Notes under the pieces: model-generated
What the model was told of the DNA's origin: nothing
The model's input: the letters and a program-made list of their open reading frames with translations, nothing else
Database searches by the model: none
Position numbers and translations under genes: made by a program
Shown here: positions 9,283 through 17,592 of the stretch, in pieces
How the letters are laid out: each line of letters starts with the position of its first letter
Numbering within the stretch: position 1 is the stretch's first letter
DNA from: an uncultured Lachnospiraceae bacterium
GTDB taxonomy: Bacteria > Bacillota > Clostridia > Lachnospirales > Lachnospiraceae
DNA: 59,622 nt
Reading direction: 5' to 3'
NCBI GenBank assembly: GCA_947164605.1
Contig: CAMUXE010000015.1
Span: 1 to 59,622 of the forward strand

Positions 9283-11079
9283 TTATTGCTCGTCAACCTC
9301 AATATCTGTCTTAATTGAGAGCTCCTTAAGCTGCTTCTCATCTACTACATCAGGAGCATTAGTGAGTAAGCATGTTGCATCCTTATTCTTAGGGAATGCA
9401 ATTACGTCTCTGATAGAGTCGCATTTAGCCATAAGCATTACAAGTCTGTCAAGACCGTAAGCCAAACCAGCGTGAGGTGGTACACCATACTTGAAAGCAT
9501 CAAGCAAGAAACCAAACTTCTCGTTAGCCTGCTCATCATCGATACCAAGAGCTCTAAACATTCTAGACTGTATATCTGACTGGTGAATTCTTACACTACC
9601 GCCACCGATTTCACAGCCGTTAAGCACGATATCGTAAGCCACTGCTCTAACCTTACCAGGCTCTGTCTCAAGAAGATCAAGATCTTCTTCGTTAGGCATA
9701 GTAAATGGATGATGCATAGCCATATATCTGTTCTCTTCGTCTGACCACTCAAACTGAGGGAAATCAGTAACCCAGAGGAATTTGTAGTCTGACTTATCAA
9801 GAAGTCCCAACTGCTCAGCCATCTCAATTCTGAGTGCTCCGAGTACATTGTAAACAATCTTGTTTCTATCTGCTGCAATGAGGATAAGATCTCCAGCCTT
9901 AGCCTCTACTGCATTAGCAATCTTTTCAAGTTCTTCATCGTTTGTGAACTTGGCAAATGAAGCTTTCTTACTTCCATCTTCGTGAAGAGCTACATATGAA
10001 AGGCCCTTAGCACCATAGCCCTTAGCAAAGTCTACTAAAGCATCAAGTTTCTTACGAGCCATACCGCCCTGGCCAGGTACACAGATAGCACGAACTGAGC
10101 CACCATCAGCGATTGCATTAGCAAACACGCCAAACTCAGAATCCTTAACCAAGTCTGAAAGGTCCTTGAGTTCTATGCCAAATCTAAGATCAGGCTTATC
10201 AGAACCAAATCTGTCCATTGCCTCCTGCCATGTCATTCTCTGAATTGGAAGAGCAACATCCACATCAAGAATCTCTTTAAAGAGATAAGCAAGAAGTCTC
10301 TCATTGACATCCATTACATCTTCCTGATCTACGAAAGAAAGCTCCATGTCAATCTGAGTAAACTCAGGCTGTCTGTCTGCTCTAAGATCCTCATCACGGA
10401 AACATCTAGCAATCTGCATATATCTATCATAGCCAGAACACATAAGCATCTGTTTGAAAAGCTGTGGTGACTGTGGAAGAGCATAGAAGTTGCCTGGATG
10501 TACACGGCTTGGTACAAGGTAATCTCTAGCGCCCTCTGGTGTAGACTTTGTGAGCATTGGTGTCTCAATCTCAAGGAATCCTTCATTAGCAAGGAAAGCA
10601 CGAGTTAAGGTCATAACTCTAGATTTCATCATGATATTCTTCTGAAGGTCTGGTCTTCTCAAATCAAGGCAACGATACTTAAGTCTGATATCTTCCTTTG
10701 TATTGATACCCTCCTCGATTGGGAATGGAGGTGTCTCAGCCTCTGAAAGAATTCTTAAGTTCTTAGCTATAATCTCAATCTCACCAGTCTTCAAGTTAGG
10801 ATTTACTGCGCCAGATCTCTTAGCAACCTCACCTGTTACAGCAATTACAAACTCATTACGGATTGAATAAGCCTTGTCAAAATTTTCCTTACCAACTACA
10901 TTTTCATCAAAAAGAATCTGAAGGAGACCAGTTCTATCTCTTAAATCAACGAAAATAAGTGCTCCAAGATTTCTTCTCTTCTGCACCCATCCCATTACAG
11001 TTACTTCACTGCCAATATTAGCACTAGAAAGCTCTGTACATCTGTGTGTTCTCTTCAAACCTTTCATCGATTCAGCCAT
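9283..11079 (-). CDS. aspS: Aspartyl-tRNA synthetase
   Basis: This class II synthetase of 598 residues charges tRNA-Asp, and in organisms lacking AsnRS also tRNA-Asn. It has the bacterial layout: an N-terminal OB-fold anticodon-binding domain (HRCTELSSANIGSEVTVMGW), motif 2 FRDEDLRADRQPEF, an inserted GAD domain in the middle, and motif 3 GLAYGLDRLVMLM near the C-terminus. The length is normal. Its promoter is at 11145-11172. The leader is too short and lacks the conserved elements for a T-box. There is no gene partner in the same unit. Confidence 0.97.
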   Translation of the reverse strand: MAESMKGLKRTHRCTELSSANIGSEVTVMGWVQKRRNLGALIFVDLRDRTGLLQILFDENVVGKENFDKAYSIRNEFVIAVTGEVAKRSGAVNPNLKTGEIEIIAKNLRILSEAETPPFPIEEGINTKEDIRLKYRCLDLRRPDLQKNIMMKSRVMTLTRAFLANEGFLEIETPMLTKSTPEGARDYLVPSRVHPGNFYALPQSPQLFKQMLMCSGYDRYMQIARCFRDEDLRADRQPEFTQIDMELSFVDQEDVMDVNERLLAYLFKEILDVDVALPIQRMTWQEAMDRFGSDKPDLRFGIELKDLSDLVKDSEFGVFANAIADGGSVRAICVPGQGGMARKKLDALVDFAKGYGAKGLSYVALHEDGSKKASFAKFTNDEELEKIANAVEAKAGDLILIAADRNKIVYNVLGALRIEMAEQLGLLDKSDYKFLWVTDFPQFEWSDEENRYMAMHHPFTMPNEEDLDLLETEPGKVRAVAYDIVLNGCEIGGGSVRIHQSDIQSRMFRALGIDDEQANEKFGFLLDAFKYGVPPHAGLAYGLDRLVMLMAKCDSIRDVIAFPKNKDATCLLTNAPDVVDEKQLKELSIKTDIEVDEQ

Positions 11080-11144
11080 TTTAAATAATTCCTCTCGTTC
11101 TGGAACCCTATTTTCAAGGCTCCTGATTTTCTTTTAATATGTTA

Positions 11145-11172
11145 ATTATATCACAAAAGCAGAATTCATCAA
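11145..11172 (-). promoter_or_regulatory. Promoter of aspS
   Basis: TTGATG (11167-11172), a 16-base spacer and an extended -10 element TGATATAAT (core 11145-11150) on the minus strand. Confidence 0.65.
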
Positions 11173-11266
11173 GCCAAAAGACTTGAAATATAGGCATTTG
11201 CCCAATTACATTTTCAATATTACAATTGTTTTCATTTTTTAGCCTATTGCAATAAAGCAAGAGCAC

Positions 11267-12175
11267 TTATGCCTCTGTCTTGGTATCGAAATTCAACTCC
11301 TGATTCTGAGCATATACCTTAGTATTAGCAGGTACTGACTTTGTCAGGAATACATTACCGCCTATTATAGAATCGTGTCCTATAACAGTGTCGCCTCCGA
11401 GTATTGAAGCACCTGAGTAAATTGTAACATTGTCCTCGATAGTCGGATGTCTCTTAATCTCGCTCAATGCTCTTCCGCCCTTGAGTGAAAGTGCTCCCAA
11501 GGTAACTCCCTGATAGAGCTTTACATGTTCGCCAATCACAGTGGTTCCGCCGATTACGATACCTGTACCGTGATCTATAAAGAAGTACTTAGATATCTCA
11601 GCACCTGGATGAATATCAATTCCTGTCTTTGAGTGAGCAACCTCTGTCATAATTCTCGGAATAAGTGGTATTCCAAGCTTATGCAACTCGTGAGCATATC
11701 TATACACAGCAATTGCATAGAGTCCTGGGTATGAGATAATAATCTCATTCTTACTGTAAGAAGCTGGATCTCCCTCAAACATGGCTTCGATATCAGTGTC
11801 AAGATACTCTCTAATCTTTGTGATCTGCTTCATAAACTTGACTGTTTTCTTCTCAGCCTCGCATGTGCACTGCTCTTCAATGCATTTCTCATACTTCTCA
11901 TTAAATCTTAAAGCAAGAGAAATCTGCTTTACCAAATTATAAGTCACATCCTCAGTTAGGGACGAAATTGTTGTGCTTATATTGTATCTCTTGTAATTTC
12001 GATCTATGTAGTAGCCCGGAAATACAATTCTGTTAAGCTTAATAATAATCTCTTTAATCACATCCCTGTCAGGTTGGTTAAAGATATCAAGATTATCTAT
12101 GGCTCTCTCTTTTTCAAGGTCCTTGACAATCTCATCTGTCACTTCGCTGATTGAGTCAGCTATATAATTTCTCAT
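11267..12175 (-). CDS. epsC: Serine O-acetyltransferase (EpsC-type)
   Basis: This enzyme acetylates serine with acetyl-CoA, the committed step to cysteine. It is about 302 residues, longer than classic CysE. An N-terminal helical region is followed by a left-handed beta-helix of hexapeptide repeats. The conserved core is visible: IDIHPGAEISKYFFIDHGTG, then VKLYQGVTLGALS and HPTIEDNVTIYSGA. A longer frame opens with TTG at 12190, but GGAGAAG is placed for the ATG at 12175. The diguanylate-cyclase-like gene ends at 12197, so the two are probably one transcript, an unexpected pairing of cysteine synthesis with c-di-GMP signalling. No cysK is nearby. Confidence 0.88.
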   Translation of the reverse strand: MRNYIADSISEVTDEIVKDLEKERAIDNLDIFNQPDRDVIKEIIIKLNRIVFPGYYIDRNYKRYNISTTISSLTEDVTYNLVKQISLALRFNEKYEKCIEEQCTCEAEKKTVKFMKQITKIREYLDTDIEAMFEGDPASYSKNEIIISYPGLYAIAVYRYAHELHKLGIPLIPRIMTEVAHSKTGIDIHPGAEISKYFFIDHGTGIVIGGTTVIGEHVKLYQGVTLGALSLKGGRALSEIKRHPTIEDNVTIYSGASILGGDTVIGHDSIIGGNVFLTKSVPANTKVYAQNQELNFDTKTEA

Positions 12176-12196
12176 TTTTCTCTTCTCCAAAATATT

Positions 12197-13273
12197 TTAA
12201 TTTTCGAAAACAACGCAGTTTCTGCCATGTTCCTTACCTACATACATAAGTTCATCAGAGGCTGAAACCATCTTGTCGAGTTCTATCTTTCCTTCATAGA
12301 AGGTAACTCCCATAGTAATAGTGTAGGCTATTTTTTTGCCTTTATACTCTACATCATTGTTTGAGATTTTTTCCTGTAAGTCTTTAAAGAAAATCTCTGA
12401 TTCATTTCTATTAAGGAACTTGCCTGTGTATATCATGACAAATTCTTCGCCGCCCCATCTAAAGACCTGAAAAGCAGGATTTTCCCTGGCAATCTTCTCA
12501 AGTTTCATGGCCAAATCTTTAAGGACCTCATCACCAGCTTTGTGGCCATATGTATCATTTACCACCTTAAAGTGGTCAATATCCATCATAGCGAGAGCTA
12601 CAAATTCATCCCTTGAAATCTTAGACCTCTCATCGTCAACTACCATATACATTTTTCTTCTGTTAGGAAGACCTGTTAGAGTATCTGTACTGGCACTGTT
12701 TAAGAGCTTAGACTCCAAATCATAGACTATACTTATAAACTTTGCAGTTACAGCAATAATCATGATAAATGAGACTAATGAATTACATACATAGAAGGTT
12801 TTTGCCACATATGGCTCTTTAGCATGATAAAGAGGCTCATTAAAATAGAAATATATTCTGAATGCAAAAAATACTATAGTATCAGCTGCTATAGTCACTT
12901 TTACAAATCTGTTAACCCTAAGACCTTTACCCATATAAAAGTCACACAAAAGGAGACAGATTATAAAGCCCAGGCAATAGGTCTGATAGCCATATTCCCA
13001 GCCAAGAAGGGCTATATTGAGTATCATATATACGTATATCTCAGAAAAAGAAATTATCAGATATTTCTTTTGTTCTTGCCTCTTTAAAGGTAGATAGAGA
13101 TAGGTAAAGACAAATATGCTTATAAAATTGTAATAAAAAAGGATATCAAAATGATAATACCAATACATTGGCGCGAAAAGGACATGCGTCATCAAAAGAA
13201 AAGTATTGGACTTATAATTAAATTTCAACTCCGGCCTAAAGTAGCCATTTACCTCGTCAGTAATCTTATCCAT
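12197..13273 (-). CDS. Membrane-bound diguanylate cyclase (GGDEF)
   Basis: This protein of about 358 residues has roughly six membrane helices in its first 200 residues and a C-terminal GGDEF domain. It should make cyclic di-GMP from two GTP. The catalytic loop is intact as FRWGGEEF (around residues 270-276), and the upstream motifs STDTLTGLPNRRKMY and DIDHFKVVNDTYGHKAGDEVL are standard. No RxxD inhibitory site is visible before GGEEF. The frame extends to 13375, but the ATG at 13273 has GAGGG seven bases upstream and the extra 34 residues read like leader DNA, so I place the start there. The membrane part is not a named sensor I recognise. Confidence 0.85.
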   Translation of the reverse strand: MDKITDEVNGYFRPELKFNYKSNTFLLMTHVLFAPMYWYYHFDILFYYNFISIFVFTYLYLPLKRQEQKKYLIISFSEIYVYMILNIALLGWEYGYQTYCLGFIICLLLCDFYMGKGLRVNRFVKVTIAADTIVFFAFRIYFYFNEPLYHAKEPYVAKTFYVCNSLVSFIMIIAVTAKFISIVYDLESKLLNSASTDTLTGLPNRRKMYMVVDDERSKISRDEFVALAMMDIDHFKVVNDTYGHKAGDEVLKDLAMKLEKIARENPAFQVFRWGGEEFVMIYTGKFLNRNESEIFFKDLQEKISNNDVEYKGKKIAYTITMGVTFYEGKIELDKMVSASDELMYVGKEHGRNCVVFEN

Positions 13274-13401
13274 ACACAAGCCCTCAATTAATAAGCTAAA
13301 ATTAAATAAGTTAAAATTAAATATACACTCCCACTCTATTATCTCTATTTTATTTTTGTAGGCAGACATTGTCAAGGATAAGGCAAGAAAATAGTCACAT
13401 T

Positions 13402-13545
13402 CTAAGACTCTTTTACTAATTTTCCTGATATGTAATCAATTGTCATAGCAAGAGTTTGAACTCGCATACCAGATCTTTCAAGAGCCCTCCTGATTTCTTC
13501 CTCACTAGGATAAAACTTCTTTGCAATTTTCCTGAAATTGTCCAT
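13402..13545 (-). CDS. Small protein, 47 residues
   Basis: A short frame beginning MDNFRKIAKKFYPSEEE and ending SGKLVKES has an excellent ribosome binding site (GGGAGG, five bases before ATG 13543-13545). The composition is normal for a helical, charged protein, and the codon use fits the neighbours. It lies between the GGDEF gene and the amidohydrolase remnant. I do not recognise a family. The good start site is the main reason to call it a gene. Confidence 0.5.
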   Translation of the reverse strand: MDNFRKIAKKFYPSEEEIRRALERSGMRVQTLAMTIDYISGKLVKES

Positions 13546-13596
13546 AAATCCTCCCTCACGAATAAAGATCACTTTCTTCAAAGCTCAATTTTATTA

Positions 13597-14344
13597 TCAT
13601 AGGTACTTGTCGAGCTCTAATTCAATTCTCTCATTTTTCTTAAAGCTTGGCTTCTCAATAATGTTTCCTCTGCTCACTACCATTTCAAGATTCCTAAGAC
13701 AAGTTAAATCCTCAAGTAGATTCTTTTTAGCAACTATCATATCTGCGCACTTGCCGACCTCTATAGAACCTGTAACATGGCCAATTCCAGCCAGTTCAGT
13801 TGCTCTCTTTGTTGCCGTATACAGGGCAAATGCTTTGGATACCCCAACATATTTGTTGGAATAAACCAGTTCACGCTAGAAATCATACTGAGTAACCCAA
13901 GGACAGCCCACATCATTACCCAAAGCTACAGGGATATCATTTGCTATAGCAGCTTTTGAGCAGTCCCTTATTCCCTCATATACCACGTTGCCGTTAAACT
14001 GCTCAACATCTGACGCACATAATACAGATTTGTCAAAAAGAGCATAGACAATATTCTCAGCTATAATAGCCACAGAACCAGCCATATGACCACCAAGTAC
14101 ACTTATCCCCTCATTTGAAGCCAAAATTCTAGGTCCTACTCGACTCAATCTTGTCAATCTTGTCAGTCTTCTCAATATTATCAGTCTTATCTGTCTTATC
14201 AGTTTTCTCAATTGTCTCAATTGCCTCAATCACCTGGCCATTGGTCAAAATCATCTTACCCGACTCTGGCTGCATATCCTGACTGCCATCAAGAATAAAT
14301 CCATTGATATATGCGTACTTTTTAGTGTTCTTATTATTTTCCAT
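13597..14344 (-). pseudogene. Broken amidohydrolase
   Basis: Three pieces of a metal-dependent amidohydrolase remain in order. The N-terminus has a good ribosome binding site (YINGFILDG...SGKMILTNGQVIEAI). A middle piece (RILASNEGISVLGGHMAGSVAIIAEN joined to GNVVYEGIRDCSKAAIANDIPVALGNDVGCP) and the C-terminus (YTATKRATELAGIGHVTGSIEVGKCADMIVA...) follow. An in-frame TAG at 13876-13878 sits exactly where family members have Trp (VTQYDF-W-REL), so TGG has become TAG. About 200 residues are missing in the middle. The N-terminal piece runs out of frame into a run of 9-base repeats (14143-14230). The gene should have been about 1.2-1.3 kb; only 0.75 kb is left. It cannot make a working enzyme. Confidence 0.85.
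14143..14230. repeat. 9-base repeats inside the amidohydrolase remnant
   Basis: About ten degenerate copies of a CAATCTTGT / CAGTCTTAT-like unit. Read on the minus strand they give an EKTDKTDK-type peptide that belongs to no amidohydrolase. The repeat sits at the junction between the N-terminal and middle fragments. Confidence 0.75.
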
Positions 14345-14470
14345 CTCTAATCCTCATTCAAAAATTCAATAAAAAACCTAAGCTAATAAATTTTCTTCTT
14401 TCAATGATACAACAATTAAAAGACCTACATTATTTCTATATGACAATTATTCTTAAATTTTGGAAAAAAA

Positions 14471-14594
14471 GACAGCCTAGGCTGAACCCGATTCCAATCC
14501 TTGGATTTTAAGTCTAAGCTTTTAAATCTAAGAAGTATTTCTAAGATTTGAAAACAAAACTTAAATCCAGGAATTGGATAGTTCAAGGGCTGTC
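14471..14594 (-). terminator. Very long composite hairpin after the AMP-ligase gene
   Basis: Imperfect arms of about 40 bases (GACAGCC...TCCTTGGATTTTAAGT and ACTTAAATCCAGGAATTGGA...GGCTGTC) enclose a second hairpin (AAATCTAAGAA/TTCTAAGATTT). On the minus strand it ends in seven T, so it can act as the terminator of the gene ending at 14695. It is far larger than a normal terminator. The rest of the gap 14345-14694 shows nothing else. Confidence 0.6.
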
Positions 14595-14694
14595 TCCTCT
14601 TTAGAGATTTCTTAATTGAATCTCTTTATTAATTTTTTTATCGATTCCACTTACTGAATTTTGCTTTTATAGAACCCACTTAAAAGATTTTGCT

Positions 14695-16362
14695 TTATAG
14701 CAGTTCCTTATCGGCACTTTCTTTAATCAGAGCCTTTAGCTGGCCATGTTCAGGGAACCTATCCCACTTCATAAGCACTGTGTGCTGGCTCTTATAAAAG
14801 CCGGCTTCTATCAAAGCCCGCTTCAACTCACTCAAGGTATCTTCCGTATCCTCGCACATAGGATTCTCAATATAATTGATGACTATATCATCATCACATA
14901 TAACAAGCTTGATATCCTCAAAAGCCTTGCAGGACTTGAGCAGTGTGAACATTTCCGTCAAATATACCTTTTTCCCGGCATCATTGACAAATCTATCCTC
15001 CACTCTGCCAATAAGGGTAAGATTTCCATCGCTATCCATAAGTCCTAAATCACCAGTTCTGTCGTAGATTCGACCATCCTGCCCCTCAATCATTCTAGAC
15101 TCGCCCTCGTCAAAATAGCCATCATACTGGGCTGGTGTTGAGTAGATTATCTCTCCTAACTGTCCTGGAAGTAGCTCTTCAAGGCTATCCGGGTCCACTA
15201 TGTAGACTGAGACATAAGGCAGAGGGTAGCCTGAACTAGACGTTTCCTCCCCTGATGCTGGCTCTGCGGTAAGCACAGTGCCGGATTCTGGCAGAGCATA
15301 TGCGCTCCTAATAGATGTATTTGAGCCCCTATCCATAAAGAATTTTGATGCAAGGCTCATTTCCTCAGCCTTCAAGCCCTTACCTATATTGTAAAGCAGC
15401 TTTAAATCTGAGAAATCAAAGTCATCAAGCAGAGGATTTTTGATAGACGACATAACCGACGCCTTGGACAGGACCATAATCGTTGGTTTCTGTCTTACAA
15501 ACTGCTCAGCCAAGACCCTGTCATCCTTGCCATATATTGGTACACAGCATAGCTTAACGCCTATGGTCAGAGGTGTCAGGCCATGCATACATGATCCAGA
15601 TACCGCAAAAAGAGGAATCCTAGCCATAATGCTGTCATTTCTTTCCATATGCTGATCTGAATACTTTGCGGTCAATGCTGCTGCAATTTGACTCTTATGG
15701 GATAAGCATATCTCATGGCCATCATCCGGAGACATGCAAATAAGCAAAGGATATGTAGGTCTAAATGCATCACTTGCACCTGAACTCACCTCAATTGCCA
15801 TAAAATCTTCCCATTTCTTGACGTATGGAAACGTCCCCTTATAGTCCACATGTGACCTATCCTTGGCATCCAGATATACGTCATTAGGGAGAGAATAAAC
15901 AATCGTCTCCATCAGACAGTGCAATTTAAAGCTTGTTCCTAAGAATGCCTCACCTATAAAGGCAAATCTCATCTTGCTCTTTTCAATTCTCTCAGCCAGA
16001 CTATGGTTGCTTGTACCAGGGTAAATCATATAAGCCGTCGCATCAATCTTTCCAAGGGCAAGTATCATAGCAATACTTTCGATTGTCGGCATATCAAGGA
16101 GCATAACTAAATCCCCAGGTTTAACTCCGATTATTACAAGTCTTTTAGCTATCTCATCGACAAGAGTAATCAACTCTTTGTAAGTCACGGTTTTTGTCAT
16201 ACAGTCAATAGCTTCTTGGTCCAAATAGTCCCCATTCATAGCCTTAAAGAAACTATAGTAATTCCAAGTGTCATACTTTTTTAAATCAGGTAAGTTTTCA
16301 TACCTGTTTTCGTTAACCTTCGTTTTTGATAGAGCTTTCGCCTCACTAGAAAATCTGAACAT
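14695..16362 (-). CDS. Acyl-CoA synthetase-like (ANL superfamily) protein
   Basis: A protein of about 555 residues from the adenylate-forming family (acyl-CoA synthetases, NRPS adenylation domains). The C-terminal half is well kept: YDRTGDLGLMDSDGNLTLIGRVEDRF and a lysine near the end (HGQLKALIKES) that would be the catalytic A10 lysine. The usual phosphate-binding loop (TSGTTGxPK) is replaced by CMSPDDGHEICLSHK. That argues for a weak or altered adenylation reaction, or a non-catalytic member. The substrate is unknown. A GTG at 16371 lies inside the ribosome binding site; ATG 16362 with GGAGG eight bases upstream is preferred. An extended -10 promoter lies at 16409-16417. Confidence 0.75.
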   Translation of the reverse strand: MFRFSSEAKALSKTKVNENRYENLPDLKKYDTWNYYSFFKAMNGDYLDQEAIDCMTKTVTYKELITLVDEIAKRLVIIGVKPGDLVMLLDMPTIESIAMILALGKIDATAYMIYPGTSNHSLAERIEKSKMRFAFIGEAFLGTSFKLHCLMETIVYSLPNDVYLDAKDRSHVDYKGTFPYVKKWEDFMAIEVSSGASDAFRPTYPLLICMSPDDGHEICLSHKSQIAAALTAKYSDQHMERNDSIMARIPLFAVSGSCMHGLTPLTIGVKLCCVPIYGKDDRVLAEQFVRQKPTIMVLSKASVMSSIKNPLLDDFDFSDLKLLYNIGKGLKAEEMSLASKFFMDRGSNTSIRSAYALPESGTVLTAEPASGEETSSSGYPLPYVSVYIVDPDSLEELLPGQLGEIIYSTPAQYDGYFDEGESRMIEGQDGRIYDRTGDLGLMDSDGNLTLIGRVEDRFVNDAGKKVYLTEMFTLLKSCKAFEDIKLVICDDDIVINYIENPMCEDTEDTLSELKRALIEAGFYKSQHTVLMKWDRFPEHGQLKALIKESADKELL

Positions 16363-16408
16363 ATAATCCACCTCCCGTGCGCATACATACTCATTCTTTG
16401 TTAAGTTT

Positions 16409-16417
16409 ATTATATCA
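16409..16417 (-). promoter_or_regulatory. Extended -10 promoter of the AMP-ligase gene
   Basis: TGATATAAT on the minus strand, about 45 bases before the chosen start. No good -35 box is seen, as is usual for extended -10 promoters. Confidence 0.45.
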
Positions 16418-16513
16418 CAGGCAAGGCCAATATAGACATGTTTTTTAACTTATTTCAATATTTATGTGTTTATAAATAAACTTAGATATACTGTCTAGTT
16501 TCCTTTTCTCAAA

Positions 16514-16717
16514 TCATAATCCTTGCGTAATCCTTATGGCATCGTTGACTATCACGTGACCAAATCTAAGCCAGTCAGGATTTCCATCTGTATAGCGCAT
16601 AATAAAATGTCCAGCCAAGGCCCCATCGTCGACTAAAACAAATGGATAGAAATTATCCGCCTCATCGCAAACCCCATTGCGCCTGCTATACATGTCATCA
16701 ATCATCTTTGCAGTCAA
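16514..16717 (-). pseudogene. GNAT acetyltransferase remnant
   Basis: Sixty-odd codons resemble the middle of a GNAT N-acetyltransferase: FYPFVLVDDGALAGHFIMRYTD followed by WLRFGHVIVNDAIR. This is where the acetyl-CoA loop RGKGYG should follow. Instead the frame runs into ITQGL and stops. The first 40 or so residues and the whole C-terminal half are absent. It overlaps the end of the next gene upstream. It cannot bind acetyl-CoA. Confidence 0.55.
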
Positions 16718-17063
16718 TGGGAATTTGATGATAATAATCAGTTGAAAGCTTACCCTTAAAAGATGTCTTGGGCTTTTCCTTATATTCTGTCAGCTTTCCC
16801 AATATGTTAATCTGTTCTTTAAGTTTTTCTAACTCTGCCCTACTGTCTTTAAGAAGCTGATTCTTCCTAGCAAGCAGCATCTGTTCCTTCTTTCGCCTGT
16901 TCATGCCGCTCTCAGGCTCCATAAGTTTCATAGTTTTCTCAAAAACCTTGGGACTTCTAGGTAAGTTTGCGAAGTCGGCATATTTGCCCAGATACTCCTC
17001 AAAAGATTCTAGCGCCAGATAAGCATTTATCAGTTTTTCATCCTTGTTTTCACTACTTTTCAT
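16698..17063 (-). CDS. Hypothetical coiled-coil protein
   Basis: This 121-residue protein is not recognised. Residues 55-90 form a Lys/Glu/Arg/Gln-rich helix typical of a coiled coil, and the C-terminus ends STDYYHQIPIDCKDD. There is no membrane segment. Its start overlaps the stop of the preceding gene (TGATG), which indicates translational coupling with 17063-17284. Its tail overlaps the GNAT remnant. Confidence 0.5.
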   Translation of the reverse strand: MKSSENKDEKLINAYLALESFEEYLGKYADFANLPRSPKVFEKTMKLMEPESGMNRRKKEQMLLARKNQLLKDSRAELEKLKEQINILGKLTEYKEKPKTSFKGKLSTDYYHQIPIDCKDD

Positions 17064-17284
17064 CAATATTCCTTAACCAATTCACTAATATTATAGCTTT
17101 GCTTAAATGCCTCCAAATCGCTCTCATCCTTAATCAGCATAACTTCCGTAAAATGCTTTGTCTCCTTGTCTCTAAATCCAGCGACCTGTTCACCTGTACA
17201 TATTGAACAGCGCAGAACAGGATACTGTTTATTAGGGTCAAAGCTAAACTCAGCCTTTTTTGCCTTTTTAGAAAATATACTCAT
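17063..17284 (-). CDS. Small conserved-looking protein with CSICTGE motif
   Basis: A 73-residue protein starting MSIFSKKAKKAEF. The stretch YPVLRCSICTGEQVAGFRDKETKHFTEVMLIK reads like a conserved small Clostridial protein often found without an assigned role. CxxC occurs once. The GTG at 17290 would add two residues, but AAGGTG is placed for the ATG at 17284. It is coupled to the following gene by TGATG. Confidence 0.6.
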   Translation of the reverse strand: MSIFSKKAKKAEFSFDPNKQYPVLRCSICTGEQVAGFRDKETKHFTEVMLIKDESDLEAFKQSYNISELVKEY

Positions 17285-17293
17285 ATTCACCTT

Positions 17294-17515
17294 CTAATCC
17301 ATATCAAAGCCAAATCTCACATTTTCAAAATTCTTGTTTTTCAAATCGTCAAATGCTATAAAATATGACACGCTGTGCAAGCATCCAACGCTGTAATCCA
17401 CCTGCAGCAAAAGCTCTGTCTGCTCGTTTAGAGTTGTACTCTTTGAGTATCCAAGCATCTTGCTGTCAAAGCTACACATATAGTTCAAGTCATATTTAAT
17501 CCAACTCTTTCTCAA
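17294..17515 (-). CDS. Small hypothetical protein
   Basis: A 73-codon frame that would start with TTG and shows no clear ribosome binding site. The peptide (LLLQVDYSVGCLHSVSYFIAFDDL) has no family I know. It ends nine bases before the next gene, so it could be the first gene of the small cluster or a remnant of a longer one. Confidence 0.3.
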   Translation of the reverse strand: MRKSWIKYDLNYMCSFDSKMLGYSKSTTLNEQTELLLQVDYSVGCLHSVSYFIAFDDLKNKNFENVRFGFDMD

Positions 17516-17592
17516 TTCACTAGCCTAAAACTAGAATCATCACATAAACCTGTTCCATATCTAGCTAATTAATTAACCAATTATTTTCAAAA

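Noticed and set aside
11080-11144. T-box leader of aspS
   Set aside because: The leader is about 60 bases, without the T-box sequence or an antiterminator hairpin.
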